From an archaeon (GTDB lineage Archaea; Nanobdellota; Nanobdellia; Woesearchaeales; GW2011-AR9), in assembly GCA_018670085.1 (NCBI GenBank), contig JABHRS010000020.1, positions 1-64,000 on the forward strand: DNA of 64,000 nt. Reading direction: 5' to 3'. Shown piece by piece: positions 1 through 8,373 of this stretch. Position numbers and translations under genes: made by a program. Position 1 is the first letter of the stretch. Every line of letters begins with the position of its first letter. Below the pieces are notes generated by a model, which worked only from the letters and a program-made list of their open reading frames with translations, was not told the DNA's origin and did not search any database.

Positions 1-10
1 GTAAAATAAA

Positions 11-112
11 ATGAATGAGTATATAGAAAGATTAGGAATTATCCGAGGGAAAAATGGACTCAGAGAAATTTTTATGTTTGAAAGTATAAATGGCCCTCTT
101 TTTATGGGATAG
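11..112 (+). CDS. possible small protein, 33 aa
   Basis: A 33-codon frame starts at an ATG preceded by TAAAATAAA, the same spacer seen between the GGAG ribosome-binding site and ATG of the next genes, but its ribosome-binding site would lie outside the window. It ends with TAG 54 bp before the deoxyribosyltransferase-like gene and would be the first visible member of the NAD operon. I recognise no family. It may equally be a chance frame. Confidence 0.25.
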   Translation: MNEYIERLGIIRGKNGLREIFMFESINGPLFMG

Positions 113-166
113 TTAGTGTATAAAGTACAGTAAGCAAATAATAGTTTGAATGGAGACAGAATAAAA

Positions 167-625
167 ATGGAATACATCGAAGCGCCAACAAAGTATCAAG
201 GCAACACAGGGACAGGTATGAAGAGCATCTTCTTAGCTGGTGGTATCACAAACTGCTACGATTGGCAAAGTGATATTTGTGATCTGCTACAAAATGAAGA
301 AGTTACTTTGCTAAATCCGCGCAGAAAGCGATTTCCAATTGATGACCCCAGAGAATCAATGACACAAATTAGATGGGAATATGATCAAATGCGAAAAGCA
401 GATGCAATTTCTTTCTGGTTTTCAAAAGAAACATTGAACCCAATTGTACTGTATGAACTCGGAGCACATTCAATGACAGACAAACCATTGTTTGTAGGAG
501 TTGACCCAGAATATTTGAGAAAAAGTGATGTAGAAATTCAAACTGCACTTGCAAGACCAGAGATTAAGGTAGTTTATGATTTGAATGAATTAGCTGAGCA
601 AGTTAAAGAGTGGATAAGAGATTAG
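167..625 (+). CDS. nucleoside 2-deoxyribosyltransferase-like protein
   Basis: 152 aa. The pattern IFLAGGITNCYDWQ near the N-terminus, followed by LLNPRR and then FWFSKETLNPIVLYELG, is that of the nucleoside 2-deoxyribosyltransferase-like superfamily, in which a glutamate near the last segment attacks the glycosidic bond. The first in-frame start is TTG at 146, but ATG 167 sits 11 bp after GGAGA and fits the ribosome-binding pattern of the operon. It heads a run of NAD-salvage genes, so a role in cleaving or scavenging an N-glycosidic (nicotinamide- or base-ribose) bond is plausible; that is inference. Family call fairly sure, substrate unknown. Confidence 0.72.
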   Translation: MEYIEAPTKYQGNTGTGMKSIFLAGGITNCYDWQSDICDLLQNEEVTLLNPRRKRFPIDDPRESMTQIRWEYDQMRKADAISFWFSKETLNPIVLYELGAHSMTDKPLFVGVDPEYLRKSDVEIQTALARPEIKVVYDLNELAEQVKEWIRD

Positions 626-652
626 GTTTGGGAACAAATGGAGATGAAAAAA

Positions 653-2164
653 ATGAATGATGATAATAAGTTAATAATGGCAAAAACAGAGGAACAACAA
701 GAGTTCTGGGATCGCCTGCGACCAGTGAATCGAGTTGCAACTAGTGACACCTATAAACGTACTATGTCAGGTAGTTCTGATTTATTTGCTAACAGTTTTG
801 CATGTTACAATTTAGCAGCTCGTCGACCACTAAAAGAAGATGGAGTTAACGGCCGATTTATTATGGCAGGAATTGAAAAGATGCTATATCCTTGGTTTAC
901 AAAACCAATAACGGAAAGAGAAGTTGATAGGGCAAGAGAGTTTTTTCAAAAAAAAGGAGCTGTCAAAAAATTTCCAGAAGCAGCTTGGCAAAAGGCACTA
1001 GACAATGATGGATTTATGCCAGTTGATATTTACTCATTACCTGGTGGGCAAACATTCTTGGCAAAAGATGGAAAACACGTTCCAATGATGAGCGTTGAAG
1101 GAGTTGGTGCGATCGTAAGTCATTTGGAACCACACTTAACAACAATTTATGCACCACTAATTCAAGCAACAAAAGCTAGATTGTTTAAAGAAATTGTAGG
1201 AGACAAATTTGCAGAATTTGGCCTGCGTGGTGACCGTAATAGTTTAGAACATGTAGCACTAATGGGTGCACTGTATGTTGGTGGTGGAATTAATTTGACC
1301 TCTGATGATCAAGCAGTATATTTGTTTTCAGAATATTTCAAAGATGTTGGAACCATGGGACACGAGTTTGTAATGGCACATCAACGAAGTGATATTAGTT
1401 TAGAAGAAGCTCAAAAAATCGCATATAAAAGTTTTGTTGAAGCAAATGCCAGAAGTGCATTACTACCTGACACAATTGACACCATGCAATCTGGACTCCC
1501 AGCAATATTGGCTTTGATGAAAGAATACAGAGACGCTGGATCAGATAAAATAATCATGCCAAGATTTGATTCAGGCGATGTTACTGCACAAGGAATTCAC
1601 TGGGTTAACAAAATGGTTGGACCTGCTGGTTTACATAAAATGCATGTAATCGAAGATGGTAGAACACCACAAAAAGCAAGACAAACCCAGAGCGATTACT
1701 CTGCAGTTGGAATTGACCCAACTGTTCCAATTGAAGGAGCAGGAGGATATTTTCAAAATGGAGTGAGCCGCGATGCACCAAGTGTAGCATACAAACGAAG
1801 CGCAACAATGCACACAGTAAATGGTAAGGATAGATTAGAAGCATCACTTAAGTTCTCTGATTCAGAAGGGAAAAGATCAATCCCTGGACAGATCAGAATT
1901 TATGCACGTGATAATACCATAATTGTAGCACAAGCTGGCGAAGAAATTGATGGAGAAGCTTTGATGCAAAAGGTAGTATCTAATGGTCGAATTAGCTACA
2001 ACGAAGATTGGCATGTGCAAGCTGACCGTGCAGATAAAACATGGAACAAATATTCAAACATTGAGTATAGCCCATTAACGCAAGCAATGATTGATGTACG
2101 TGTGAATGAGAGAAATGCAATTCTTGAAAGATTAGTTGGAGAAGGATTGCAATATCAGAGTTAG
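653..2164 (+). CDS. pncB: nicotinate phosphoribosyltransferase-like
   Basis: About 503 aa. It would couple nicotinate (or nicotinamide) with PRPP to give the mononucleotide. Visible family marks are FGLRGDRNS (near residue 200), the block GTMGHEFVMAHQ (about 234-244), whose histidine matches the phosphorylated His of ATP-using NAPRTases, LPDTIDTMQSG, the DSGD phosphate loop (about 306-309) and SRDAPSVAYK. These match NAPRTase better than NAMPT, and PncA next door supplies nicotinate. ATG 653 is chosen because GGAG lies 9 bp upstream; ATGs at 638 and 644 are alternatives. The gene follows the deoxyribosyltransferase-like gene by a few bases and precedes pncA by 56 bp. NAMPT activity cannot be excluded. 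Confidence 0.83.
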   Translation: MNDDNKLIMAKTEEQQEFWDRLRPVNRVATSDTYKRTMSGSSDLFANSFACYNLAARRPLKEDGVNGRFIMAGIEKMLYPWFTKPITEREVDRAREFFQKKGAVKKFPEAAWQKALDNDGFMPVDIYSLPGGQTFLAKDGKHVPMMSVEGVGAIVSHLEPHLTTIYAPLIQATKARLFKEIVGDKFAEFGLRGDRNSLEHVALMGALYVGGGINLTSDDQAVYLFSEYFKDVGTMGHEFVMAHQRSDISLEEAQKIAYKSFVEANARSALLPDTIDTMQSGLPAILALMKEYRDAGSDKIIMPRFDSGDVTAQGIHWVNKMVGPAGLHKMHVIEDGRTPQKARQTQSDYSAVGIDPTVPIEGAGGYFQNGVSRDAPSVAYKRSATMHTVNGKDRLEASLKFSDSEGKRSIPGQIRIYARDNTIIVAQAGEEIDGEALMQKVVSNGRISYNEDWHVQADRADKTWNKYSNIEYSPLTQAMIDVRVNERNAILERLVGEGLQYQS

Positions 2165-2220
2165 TGTATAAAACACATTATCTGGAGAAAGAATTGATAG
2201 ATGAATTTGGAGGAAATAAA

Positions 2221-2880
2221 ATGAATGATACAATATATTGGAATGTCGATACGCAAAATGATTTTATGCGTAGCGATGAAAGTTTTAATGGTGCATTACC
2301 TGTGCCAGGAGCACGTGGGATTGAGAAAAAACTTGAAGAATTAACAAGTTATGCAAGAGACAATAATATCAGAGTAGTTAACACAAAGGATTGGCACAAC
2401 GCAGACTCTGCAGAATTTTCTGAGAGCCCTGATTACATGACTAGTTTTCCGCCCCATTGTTTAGCTGGAACTAAAGGCGCAGAATACGTGCCAGCAACAG
2501 CACCTGACGACCCTTATGTTGTTGGTTGGGAAGAAGGGTCAGCTTTTGATGTTGATGAAATGCTAAAACATCGAAATGTGACTATTTGTAAAGATGCATT
2601 CGATGTCTTTGAAGGAAATTCTAGAACAGACAAAATAGTTGCTGCGATTGCACCTGCGCGTGCAGTTGTCTATGGAGTTGCAACTAATGTTTGTGTTGAT
2701 TATGCAGTTTCTGGATTACTTGCAAGAGGAGTTGATGTATACGTGCCACTTGATGCAATCAAAGAACTACCTGGTTTACCACTTGATGCGACACTCGATA
2801 AGTGGAAAAGTCTGGGAGCAAAATTATGCACAGTTGAAACACTTGATTCATTGCTAAACAATAGCGAGGTGAGATTATGA
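2221..2880 (+). CDS. pncA: nicotinamidase (isochorismatase fold)
   Basis: 219 aa. Hydrolyses nicotinamide to nicotinate and ammonia. The catalytic triad is visible: Asp10 in NVDTQNDF, Lys124 in TICKDAFD and Cys158 in GVATNVCVDYAV. The DWH at 57-59 is the metal-binding segment, and FPPHCLAGTKGAEY is typical of nicotinamidases. A longer frame opens at GTG 2164, but ATG 2221 follows GGAGG by 6 bp and starts right at the core fold. The stop overlaps the start of the next gene (ATGA), so the two are translationally coupled. Confidence 0.87.
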   Translation: MNDTIYWNVDTQNDFMRSDESFNGALPVPGARGIEKKLEELTSYARDNNIRVVNTKDWHNADSAEFSESPDYMTSFPPHCLAGTKGAEYVPATAPDDPYVVGWEEGSAFDVDEMLKHRNVTICKDAFDVFEGNSRTDKIVAAIAPARAVVYGVATNVCVDYAVSGLLARGVDVYVPLDAIKELPGLPLDATLDKWKSLGAKLCTVETLDSLLNNSEVRL

Positions 2881-3182
2881 GTTACGCAAGCATCCAAACA
2901 AGAAATGAATGGGGATATGAGTATTCCTTTGTTGATAAACAAGAACTTAACTTTAATTCTGGCGACGAAGTAAGAGTTCGCTGGCCAAATGGAGAAAAAT
3001 CCATTGAGACAATTGTTAGAGGTGTTAACTACCACAATAGCTACAACGTGAGAAGTCCAAGCTTCTCATTTCAGTATGATGTTAATGGAGTTGAAATTAG
3101 AGTTGATCTTTACAAAGTTGGAGTTCACAAAGACGACCTAAAATTAGGTAGAGAGTTACCAGAACATATTTGGAGGAAATAA
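2877..3182 (+). CDS. conserved-looking small protein in NAD operon, unknown function
   Basis: 101 aa. Not recognised. The protein is mixed-charge, beta-rich in appearance, with no membrane segment and no cysteine pair. Its start overlaps the pncA stop by four bases and its end overlaps the ribosome-binding site of nadE, so it is embedded in the operon and surely translated with pncA and nadE. It might be a small accessory or regulatory subunit of the pathway, but nothing in the sequence shows this. Confidence 0.65.
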   Translation: MSYASIQTRNEWGYEYSFVDKQELNFNSGDEVRVRWPNGEKSIETIVRGVNYHNSYNVRSPSFSFQYDVNGVEIRVDLYKVGVHKDDLKLGRELPEHIWRK

Positions 3183-3184
3183 AA

Positions 3185-4096
3185 ATGAGAAGTAGAATTA
3201 GATTACCAACAATGGATGCTGAATACGTTCGGCAAGAGATAGGAGATAAAGTAATTGATTTTTGTAGAGGTACTCGAAAATCTGGCCTTGTAATTGGACT
3301 GTCAGGTGGAGTTGATTCCACTGTTAGTGGAGGAATTATTAGCAGCAGATTTGCAGAATATAATAACACTGTTGCTGGAAAAGCACACCCATTAGAATTA
3401 GTAGGATACATTCTACCATCTAGCACTAACAACCCAGCAGACGCAGAAGATGGTATTGATGTAGCAAAGCGCCTAGGTATTCGCCATGAAGTGATTGATA
3501 TTGAAGGAATTACCCGAGCTCATATGGGAACTGACCCAAGGATTGCAGAAAGTGTTTACCACAAAGGAAACATGATGTCAAGGATCCGGGCAAATATACT
3601 TTCTACACAAGGAGCATTAGAAGGAAAACTAGTCGCAGGTACTGGAAACAAAGATGAAGATTTTGGAATTGGTTACTACACATTATTTGGAGATGGAGCT
3701 GTCCATATTAGCCCAATTGGAGAATTATCTAAAAGATTAGTTTGTGAAATGGCAGACTATTTAGGATTTCCAGATATTGCAAAACGAGTTCCAACTGCAG
3801 GCCTTGAACCTGGACAAACCGACTTTGGTGATTTAGGTTATAGCTACGGATTTGTAGAGTTATTGTCTTGTGGACTCGAACAAGGATATAGCAGAGCAGA
3901 TTTAGTAAATGACCCTGTTGTAAATTTAGTTGCAGGTAAAGATAGAGCTGAATACGCAACATTGTTTGGTGAGTCCAAATTTTCTGACACCACCTCAATG
4001 ATAGATGATATGTTGCATCGACATAGAGGAGCTGCAAAAAAAGTAAGTTTGATCTCTCCAACTGTAGTGCCGGTGACCTTGCAGTATGCAGTTTGA
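3185..4096 (+). CDS. nadE: NAD synthetase, ammonia-dependent
   Basis: 303 aa. Amidates nicotinate adenine dinucleotide to NAD using ATP and ammonia. The N-type ATP pyrophosphatase loop SGGVDS is at about 40-45. The later block AGTGNKDEDFGIGYY, the segment ISPIGELSKR and the C-terminal AGLEPGQTDFGDLGY are family signatures. There is no nitrilase/glutaminase domain, so free ammonia (PncA releases some) is the likely donor. ATG 3185 lies behind GGAGG at 3172-3176; TTG 3170 is a worse alternative. It is followed by a T-rich stretch before the Nudix gene. Confidence 0.92.
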   Translation: MRSRIRLPTMDAEYVRQEIGDKVIDFCRGTRKSGLVIGLSGGVDSTVSGGIISSRFAEYNNTVAGKAHPLELVGYILPSSTNNPADAEDGIDVAKRLGIRHEVIDIEGITRAHMGTDPRIAESVYHKGNMMSRIRANILSTQGALEGKLVAGTGNKDEDFGIGYYTLFGDGAVHISPIGELSKRLVCEMADYLGFPDIAKRVPTAGLEPGQTDFGDLGYSYGFVELLSCGLEQGYSRADLVNDPVVNLVAGKDRAEYATLFGESKFSDTTSMIDDMLHRHRGAAKKVSLISPTVVPVTLQYAV

Positions 4097-4104
4097 ACAT
4101 TGGT

Positions 4105-4138
4105 TTTTACTTTTTGTTTTATTTTTTATTTTTTTTAT
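4105..4138 (+). terminator. oligo-T tract between nadE and Nudix gene
   Basis: Four T-runs of five to eight separated by single A, C or G, right after nadE. Archaeal RNA polymerase terminates at U-runs without a hairpin, so this could end or attenuate the first part of the NAD operon. Transcription may read through, since the Nudix gene has no clear promoter of its own. Confidence 0.4.
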
Positions 4139-4187
4139 CGCAAAAAGTATTTTTCAAAAAAAATATGTGACGAAGGAGGAAAAAATA

Positions 4188-4694
4188 ATGACAAACAATC
4201 AAAAGATTTTTGGCACACAAAAGGTGACAACAAATGCTAATGAAAAAAGAGAAGGATACCGAAATCCATTCCCTGCAACAGACTTTATTGTAGAATATGA
4301 TATGGGACAAGGCGCAGGAGTAAAAATCCCATTAATAGAGAGATTAAACTTTCCTTATGGTTTAGCAATCCCTGGTGGATTTCATGAAAGAGGGATTAGT
4401 GGACTTGAAAATGCTTGCAAAGAAGCAAGTGAAGAGATTAATTTAGAGATTATAATCACTGATCCCGATCGCCCATTTTTGTATATGACTGACCCTAATC
4501 GAGATCCAAGAGGCCATGTGATTAGTGCAGTGTACTTAGCAACTGGGACAGGAGTACTTCGCGCAGGAGATGATGCTGCTGCAGTTAGCCTCTATTCACC
4601 ACAAGAGATCAAAGGTTTATTTGGACAAGATAAGTTTGCATTTGACCATGAGAAAATTTTGACTAGGTATTTGTCCGAAAGGTGGGGAATTTGA
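4188..4694 (+). CDS. Nudix hydrolase-like protein
   Basis: 168 aa. The Nudix box region runs GGFHERGISGLENACKEAS and continues EEINL: the metal-binding core glutamates of the REUxEE part are kept (as KEASEE), but the first conserved Glu and the last Gly of the consensus are replaced, so it is a diverged member. Nudix proteins next to NAD genes often cleave ADP-ribose or NAD(H), or act as the ADP-ribose-sensing regulator NrtR; no DNA-binding domain is visible here. ATG 4188 has AGGAGGA 9 bp upstream; the upstream in-frame extension would be a hydrophobic stretch across the T-tract and is rejected. The stop overlaps the next start. Confidence 0.75.
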   Translation: MTNNQKIFGTQKVTTNANEKREGYRNPFPATDFIVEYDMGQGAGVKIPLIERLNFPYGLAIPGGFHERGISGLENACKEASEEINLEIIITDPDRPFLYMTDPNRDPRGHVISAVYLATGTGVLRAGDDAAAVSLYSPQEIKGLFGQDKFAFDHEKILTRYLSERWGI

Positions 4695-5329
4695 GTTCGG
4701 AAAAAAAGTATGGGCGAGTTGCAGCCATTGGAAGATTTAAACCACTGCATTTAGGAGGAGCTGCGATGCTCGAGTCTATGTGTGAATCTGCTGATCAGGT
4801 TTTGATCGGCGTTGGTAGTTGCAATAAATACAACTTACGTAACCCATTTACTGCGCAAGAAAGTGAGGAGATGATTGATTCATACCTTGGACCCAGATTT
4901 GATAACTACTCTGTACTACAAGTACCAGACTTTGCACAGCTCGATGTGGAAGGTGCGAAAGATGGAAGCCTTTGGAAAAATCATGTACTAAAAGAATTTG
5001 GAACACTTGATGCGTTTGTTAGTGGAAATCCCTACGTTGCAAAATTACTAGGTGATGAGTACGAAATTGTTCACCCAACAACACTGATTGATCCATCAAA
5101 ACATATTCGCCTTCGTGCAGGGATGGTTCGATTGGCAATGGCACAAGGAGATGAAAGATATGCATTGATGATGCCAACTGAAGTTCACAATTATATGATT
5201 AAAAATAATTTGGTTGAAAGATTTTGCAAAGAGTTTGGATTAGCAACACTTGTTGGTTTATTCACAGATGCAAACTACAGCAACACAGAATCAGCACAAG
5301 AAGAATGGAGACACACACTGGAAGTTTGA
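4691..5329 (+). CDS. nadM: nicotinamide/nicotinate mononucleotide adenylyltransferase (NadM-like)
   Basis: 212 aa. Would transfer AMP to NaMN/NMN. The nucleotidyltransferase signature is GRFKPLHLGG (14-23), then NPFTAQES and a C-terminal RLRAGMVR in the place of the ISSTxxR motif, followed by LMMPTEVHNYM as in archaeal NadM. The second histidine of the HxGH motif is Gly (HLGG), which is unusual for this catalytic residue. TTG 4691 (TTGA overlap with the Nudix stop, GGTGG just before) is the likely start; GTG 4682 is the alternative. It completes the Preiss-Handler set with pncA, pncB and nadE. Confidence 0.78.
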   Translation: MSSEKKYGRVAAIGRFKPLHLGGAAMLESMCESADQVLIGVGSCNKYNLRNPFTAQESEEMIDSYLGPRFDNYSVLQVPDFAQLDVEGAKDGSLWKNHVLKEFGTLDAFVSGNPYVAKLLGDEYEIVHPTTLIDPSKHIRLRAGMVRLAMAQGDERYALMMPTEVHNYMIKNNLVERFCKEFGLATLVGLFTDANYSNTESAQEEWRHTLEV

Positions 5330-5359
5330 TGAAATCACAATAAATGAGGAGACAAAAAA

Positions 5360-6145
5360 ATGACACGACTTGGAAGCTATAATTTGGTTAGAATGATCGG
5401 TGAAGGAGGGTTTGGACGAACATACGAAGGCAGACATTATCTTAACCCAAAACTTCGAGCTTGTCTAAAACAAGGAATAAACATATCTTCTGCCGACGAA
5501 AAAATCCTGATTACTGAAGCAAATGTACTTGCAGAAATTCACCACCACTCACTCCCTGCATTTCGTGATTTGTACAAAGCAGATGATGGAAGTTTAGTAC
5601 TTGCAATGAGTTACATTGATGCCAAAGACCTAGAACATTCAGTAAAAAAACACAAAGCAATTCACCCTGAAGATGTATGCTGGATTGCACAACGTTCACT
5701 TAATGCACTGTATTATTTGCACAGCCATGGGATTATCCATGGAGACATTAAGCCACCAAATATTATGATTAAAGCTAAAGAAAGAAATGTCTTTTTGGTT
5801 GATTTTGGACTTTCATCGATTCGACCAACTGCGTCTACAAAACCAGTTGGTTACACAGAAATATTTGCAGCACCAGAAGTTTACAAAGGATTACCACCGA
5901 TCCCTCAATCTGATTTATACTCACTTGGTGTAACAATGATTTACGCACTTGGAGGAAATCCAGTATCAAAAACTATGCCAAAGTACGTACCTCAACCAAT
6001 ACAAAAATTTTGCCAAGACCTTACCCGCAGCGATGCTATGCAGCGACCATCTTGGGGATCTGAAGATTTAGTCTCACGATTATCTGATGTTCGAATGGAA
6101 TCTTTTGGCAGACGACATGTAGGATTGCCTAAAACAAAAATGTAG
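5360..6145 (+). CDS. serine/threonine protein kinase, soluble
   Basis: 261 aa, a single Hanks-type kinase domain with nothing attached. The glycine loop GEGGFG is at 14-19, Lys37 in ACLK, the catalytic loop HGDIKPPN (127-134), DFG (148-150), an APE-like AAPEV and SDLYSLGVT, so it should be active. There is no membrane segment or sensor domain. ATG 5360 has GAGGAG upstream and lies 30 bp after nadM, inside the NAD operon. The following vWA protein resembles substrates or partners of such kinases, so regulation of the pathway by phosphorylation is a reasonable guess. Confidence 0.9.
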   Translation: MTRLGSYNLVRMIGEGGFGRTYEGRHYLNPKLRACLKQGINISSADEKILITEANVLAEIHHHSLPAFRDLYKADDGSLVLAMSYIDAKDLEHSVKKHKAIHPEDVCWIAQRSLNALYYLHSHGIIHGDIKPPNIMIKAKERNVFLVDFGLSSIRPTASTKPVGYTEIFAAPEVYKGLPPIPQSDLYSLGVTMIYALGGNPVSKTMPKYVPQPIQKFCQDLTRSDAMQRPSWGSEDLVSRLSDVRMESFGRRHVGLPKTKM

Positions 6146-6337
6146 TATAAAATTAGCTAAAATTTGTATGGAGATCATTGATTTTCACAGTTAAATCACA
6201 ATCACAAATTGAACTGGAATTTTTAATTGAGCTAGTGTGAGCTAATTTGATCTAACACAAGTTAGCGCGAGCTATGCACTGAGATAATTTCAGTCTTTTT
6301 GTGATACAAAAAATAACCACAATTGGAGGAAAATAAA
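6146..6337 (+). promoter_or_regulatory. 192-bp spacer with imperfect direct repeat
   Basis: The spacer between the kinase and vWA genes holds AGCTAGTGTGAGCTA (6230-6244) and AGTTAGCGCGAGCTA (6260-6274), a 15-bp repeat with 12 matches on a 30-bp (about three helical turns) spacing, with further GCTAA/TTAGC words between. This is the layout of a dimeric regulator site. GGAGG at 6325-6329 is the ribosome-binding site of the vWA gene. No strong TATA box stands out. Confidence 0.35.
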
Positions 6338-7321
6338 ATGTACAGCTGGGGAAATGATGAAAGCACCTGGAAAAATCCAGGCGGCTACCAATTCGACGAT
6401 GCACCTTACCTAAAAAAGGTCGCTGACGAAGTAAAAACAAAAGGAATTACTGAGAGAACATACTCGACAAATTTAGGACCTGATATGGGTCTTGTCGATC
6501 CGAAAGGAAAAGTGATCAGGTCAGAGAGTAAAAATCCAATCATATTTGGAGTTGACGGAACAATGTCAATGCAAAGTTGGCCAGGAGAAATATTTGATCG
6601 ATTGCCACTTTTTTACAAAACTCTTGCACAATATAGAGCAGATGTAGAAGTGAGTTTTTCAGTAGTAGGAGATGCAAAATGGGATGACTGGGCTTTGCAG
6701 GTTGCAGACTTTGGAAAAGGAACTGTGCTTGATGATCACCTTAAAGCATTGTACGCTGAAGGAAGAGGAGGACCTGGACTTGAAGAGAGTTATGGTCTTT
6801 GGGCGCATTTCATGAACACACAAGTAGAAACACCAAACGCTGAGAAACCAATTCTGTTCTTAGCATGCGATGAAATGTTTTACAAAACAGTAGACCCTGC
6901 TCACATCAAAAAATATCTTGGTGTGGATAGTCAGGCAATATCTGGAGAGGAGGCAATTCAAGAGCTAACTGAAAATTATGATGTGTTCTTGCTTCGAAAA
7001 CAATTTGGTAGAGGTAAAGATGATCGGATATTGGACAGATGGCATAAAGCAATTGATCCTCAACGAATAGTGTCAATATCAGCAGATGATGAAATTAGAG
7101 CAGTGGATATTGCAATGGGAATTGTGGCAAATCGCTGGGGTAATAATTCTGACTTCTCGAAAAATATTGGGGCCAGACAAGACTTGGAAACAATTGATAC
7201 TGTGATGGAATCAGTTAGAGCAGCATCACAATATATTCCAGGTAGTTCTGAATCTGTTATGTTTGGAGGATCTGCTGCTTTGTTGAAAAGTAGTAAACTA
7301 TTAATTGGAGGCGAAAAATAA
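6338..7321 (+). CDS. von Willebrand factor A (vWA) domain protein
   Basis: 327 aa. Residues from about 65 (NPIIFGVDGTMSMQSW) form a vWA domain with the metal-ion-dependent adhesion-site pattern DGTMS, a sheet/helix succession and a GGPGLEESYGLWAH segment of the type found in vWA domains paired with kinases. There is no signal peptide or membrane segment, so it acts in the cytosol. ATG 6338 lies 9 bp behind GGAGG. It follows the kinase gene and is followed two bases after its stop by the amidotransferase-fold gene, suggesting these form a module. Partner and ligand unknown. Confidence 0.72.
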   Translation: MYSWGNDESTWKNPGGYQFDDAPYLKKVADEVKTKGITERTYSTNLGPDMGLVDPKGKVIRSESKNPIIFGVDGTMSMQSWPGEIFDRLPLFYKTLAQYRADVEVSFSVVGDAKWDDWALQVADFGKGTVLDDHLKALYAEGRGGPGLEESYGLWAHFMNTQVETPNAEKPILFLACDEMFYKTVDPAHIKKYLGVDSQAISGEEAIQELTENYDVFLLRKQFGRGKDDRILDRWHKAIDPQRIVSISADDEIRAVDIAMGIVANRWGNNSDFSKNIGARQDLETIDTVMESVRAASQYIPGSSESVMFGGSAALLKSSKLLIGGEK

Positions 7322-7322
7322 A

Positions 7323-8195
7323 ATGGCAAGCGTATTAGACGGAGCGTACCAAACATCAGGAGAAATTTGGGAACAAGCAAGTAAACTCTACAAGCCAAGT
7401 ATGCTTGAAGAAATCAGAGGAATTGAGACAGGAGAGATTGTAGTAGTTGCAGGAGTACATGACCATGTAGAAAGACTTCTTGATACATTAAAAATACCCT
7501 ATGACACAATTGCTTCAGACAATATCCCAACACATAATGGAGGCCGCGTTTTTTTTGCTAATTGCAAACGCTACAGTACTTCAAACAAGATGCAAGAAGC
7601 TACTCGCGAATTGGTTTCTTCTGGAGGAAGACTTGTTACGACAGACTGGGCACTAGATCTTGTTTCACAAAGTTTTCCTGGAAAATATACCAAAACTGGG
7701 TCAAGTCCAGATGCAGTTGTTGAGATTGATTGTATTACACCAATCTCTCGCGAATTGATTGGAATGAACTATGCGCAATGCAGACCACAATGGTGGCTAG
7801 AAGCTTCAAGTGACATTTATTCCATTGGAAAAGGAGTCACACCAATTATCACCAGCCGTGAAATGGAGTCGAGATTTGGGCAAGCATATGTGATGAGTGG
7901 TTTTCAACATGGAGAAGGAGAAGCAATTCATTTCATTAGCCATTTGGAACTGCAACGTACAAGACAGAAAGGGAAATCTGCTCAAGGTTCACTTGATGAC
8001 TTCCTAGCTAAAATGCAAATTGAGCGAACTGACGACATGGACGATATGGGAATTGCAGAATTGGAGGCAGCATACAGTACCTTAAACACTGTTGCATACC
8101 TTTGTCTGAGAGGACCAGTTTTGGAGCGAAGCAGCAACAGTGTGATGGCAACAACACATGTTGGTTCGGTTGCAAAGAGTACAAGGTTAGTTTAG
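7323..8195 (+). CDS. predicted class I glutamine-amidotransferase-like fold protein
   Basis: 290 aa. Weakly recognised. The order VVVAGVHDHVERLLDTL, then GGRVFFANCKRY, then SSGGRLVTTDWALDLVSQ and FPGKY is that of ThuA/GATase1-like proteins, with a cysteine in FFANC at the nucleophile elbow position, but no canonical GxCxG. The C-terminal half includes GEGEAIHFISHLELQR. The start ATG 7323 is set by GGAGG at 7307-7311 and lies one base after the vWA stop. It is cotranscribed with the vWA gene; function unknown. Confidence 0.5.
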   Translation: MASVLDGAYQTSGEIWEQASKLYKPSMLEEIRGIETGEIVVVAGVHDHVERLLDTLKIPYDTIASDNIPTHNGGRVFFANCKRYSTSNKMQEATRELVSSGGRLVTTDWALDLVSQSFPGKYTKTGSSPDAVVEIDCITPISRELIGMNYAQCRPQWWLEASSDIYSIGKGVTPIITSREMESRFGQAYVMSGFQHGEGEAIHFISHLELQRTRQKGKSAQGSLDDFLAKMQIERTDDMDDMGIAELEAAYSTLNTVAYLCLRGPVLERSSNSVMATTHVGSVAKSTRLV

Positions 8196-8207
8196 GAAAA
8201 CCATACC

Positions 8208-8243
8208 AAAATATTTTTTTATTTTTTATTTTTTATTTTTTTT
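8208..8243 (+). terminator. oligo-T terminator after kinase/vWA block
   Basis: ATTTTTTT-type units repeated four times immediately after the amidotransferase-fold gene: a strong archaeal U-tract termination signal. The next gene has its own long purine-rich leader. Confidence 0.5.
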
Positions 8244-8373
8244 GATAAAAGAATAGAAGGAAAAGAGAGAAGATAGAAGGGAAGAAACAAAGAAGAAAGA
8301 GAGATGAGAAAGAATAAAGAGAGACGAAAAAGATGAAGGAAATGATCAGAATAAAAATAACAGGAGAAGAACC
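8244..8373 (+). other. polypurine leader, about 130 bp
   Basis: The 130 bp before the pyruvate-kinase-like gene is almost only A and G on the + strand, with scattered T and C, and contains many GGAG/GAAG words besides the functional CAGGAG near 8362. Such a tract would be an unstructured, ribosome-attractive mRNA leader. A similar but shorter AG-rich tract occurs near 50491-50560. No coding frame is convincing here. Confidence 0.4.

Noticed and set aside
4086-4187. Hydrophobic N-terminal extension of the Nudix gene
   Set aside because: It overlaps nadE and runs over an oligo-T tract; a strong ribosome-binding site precedes ATG 4188.
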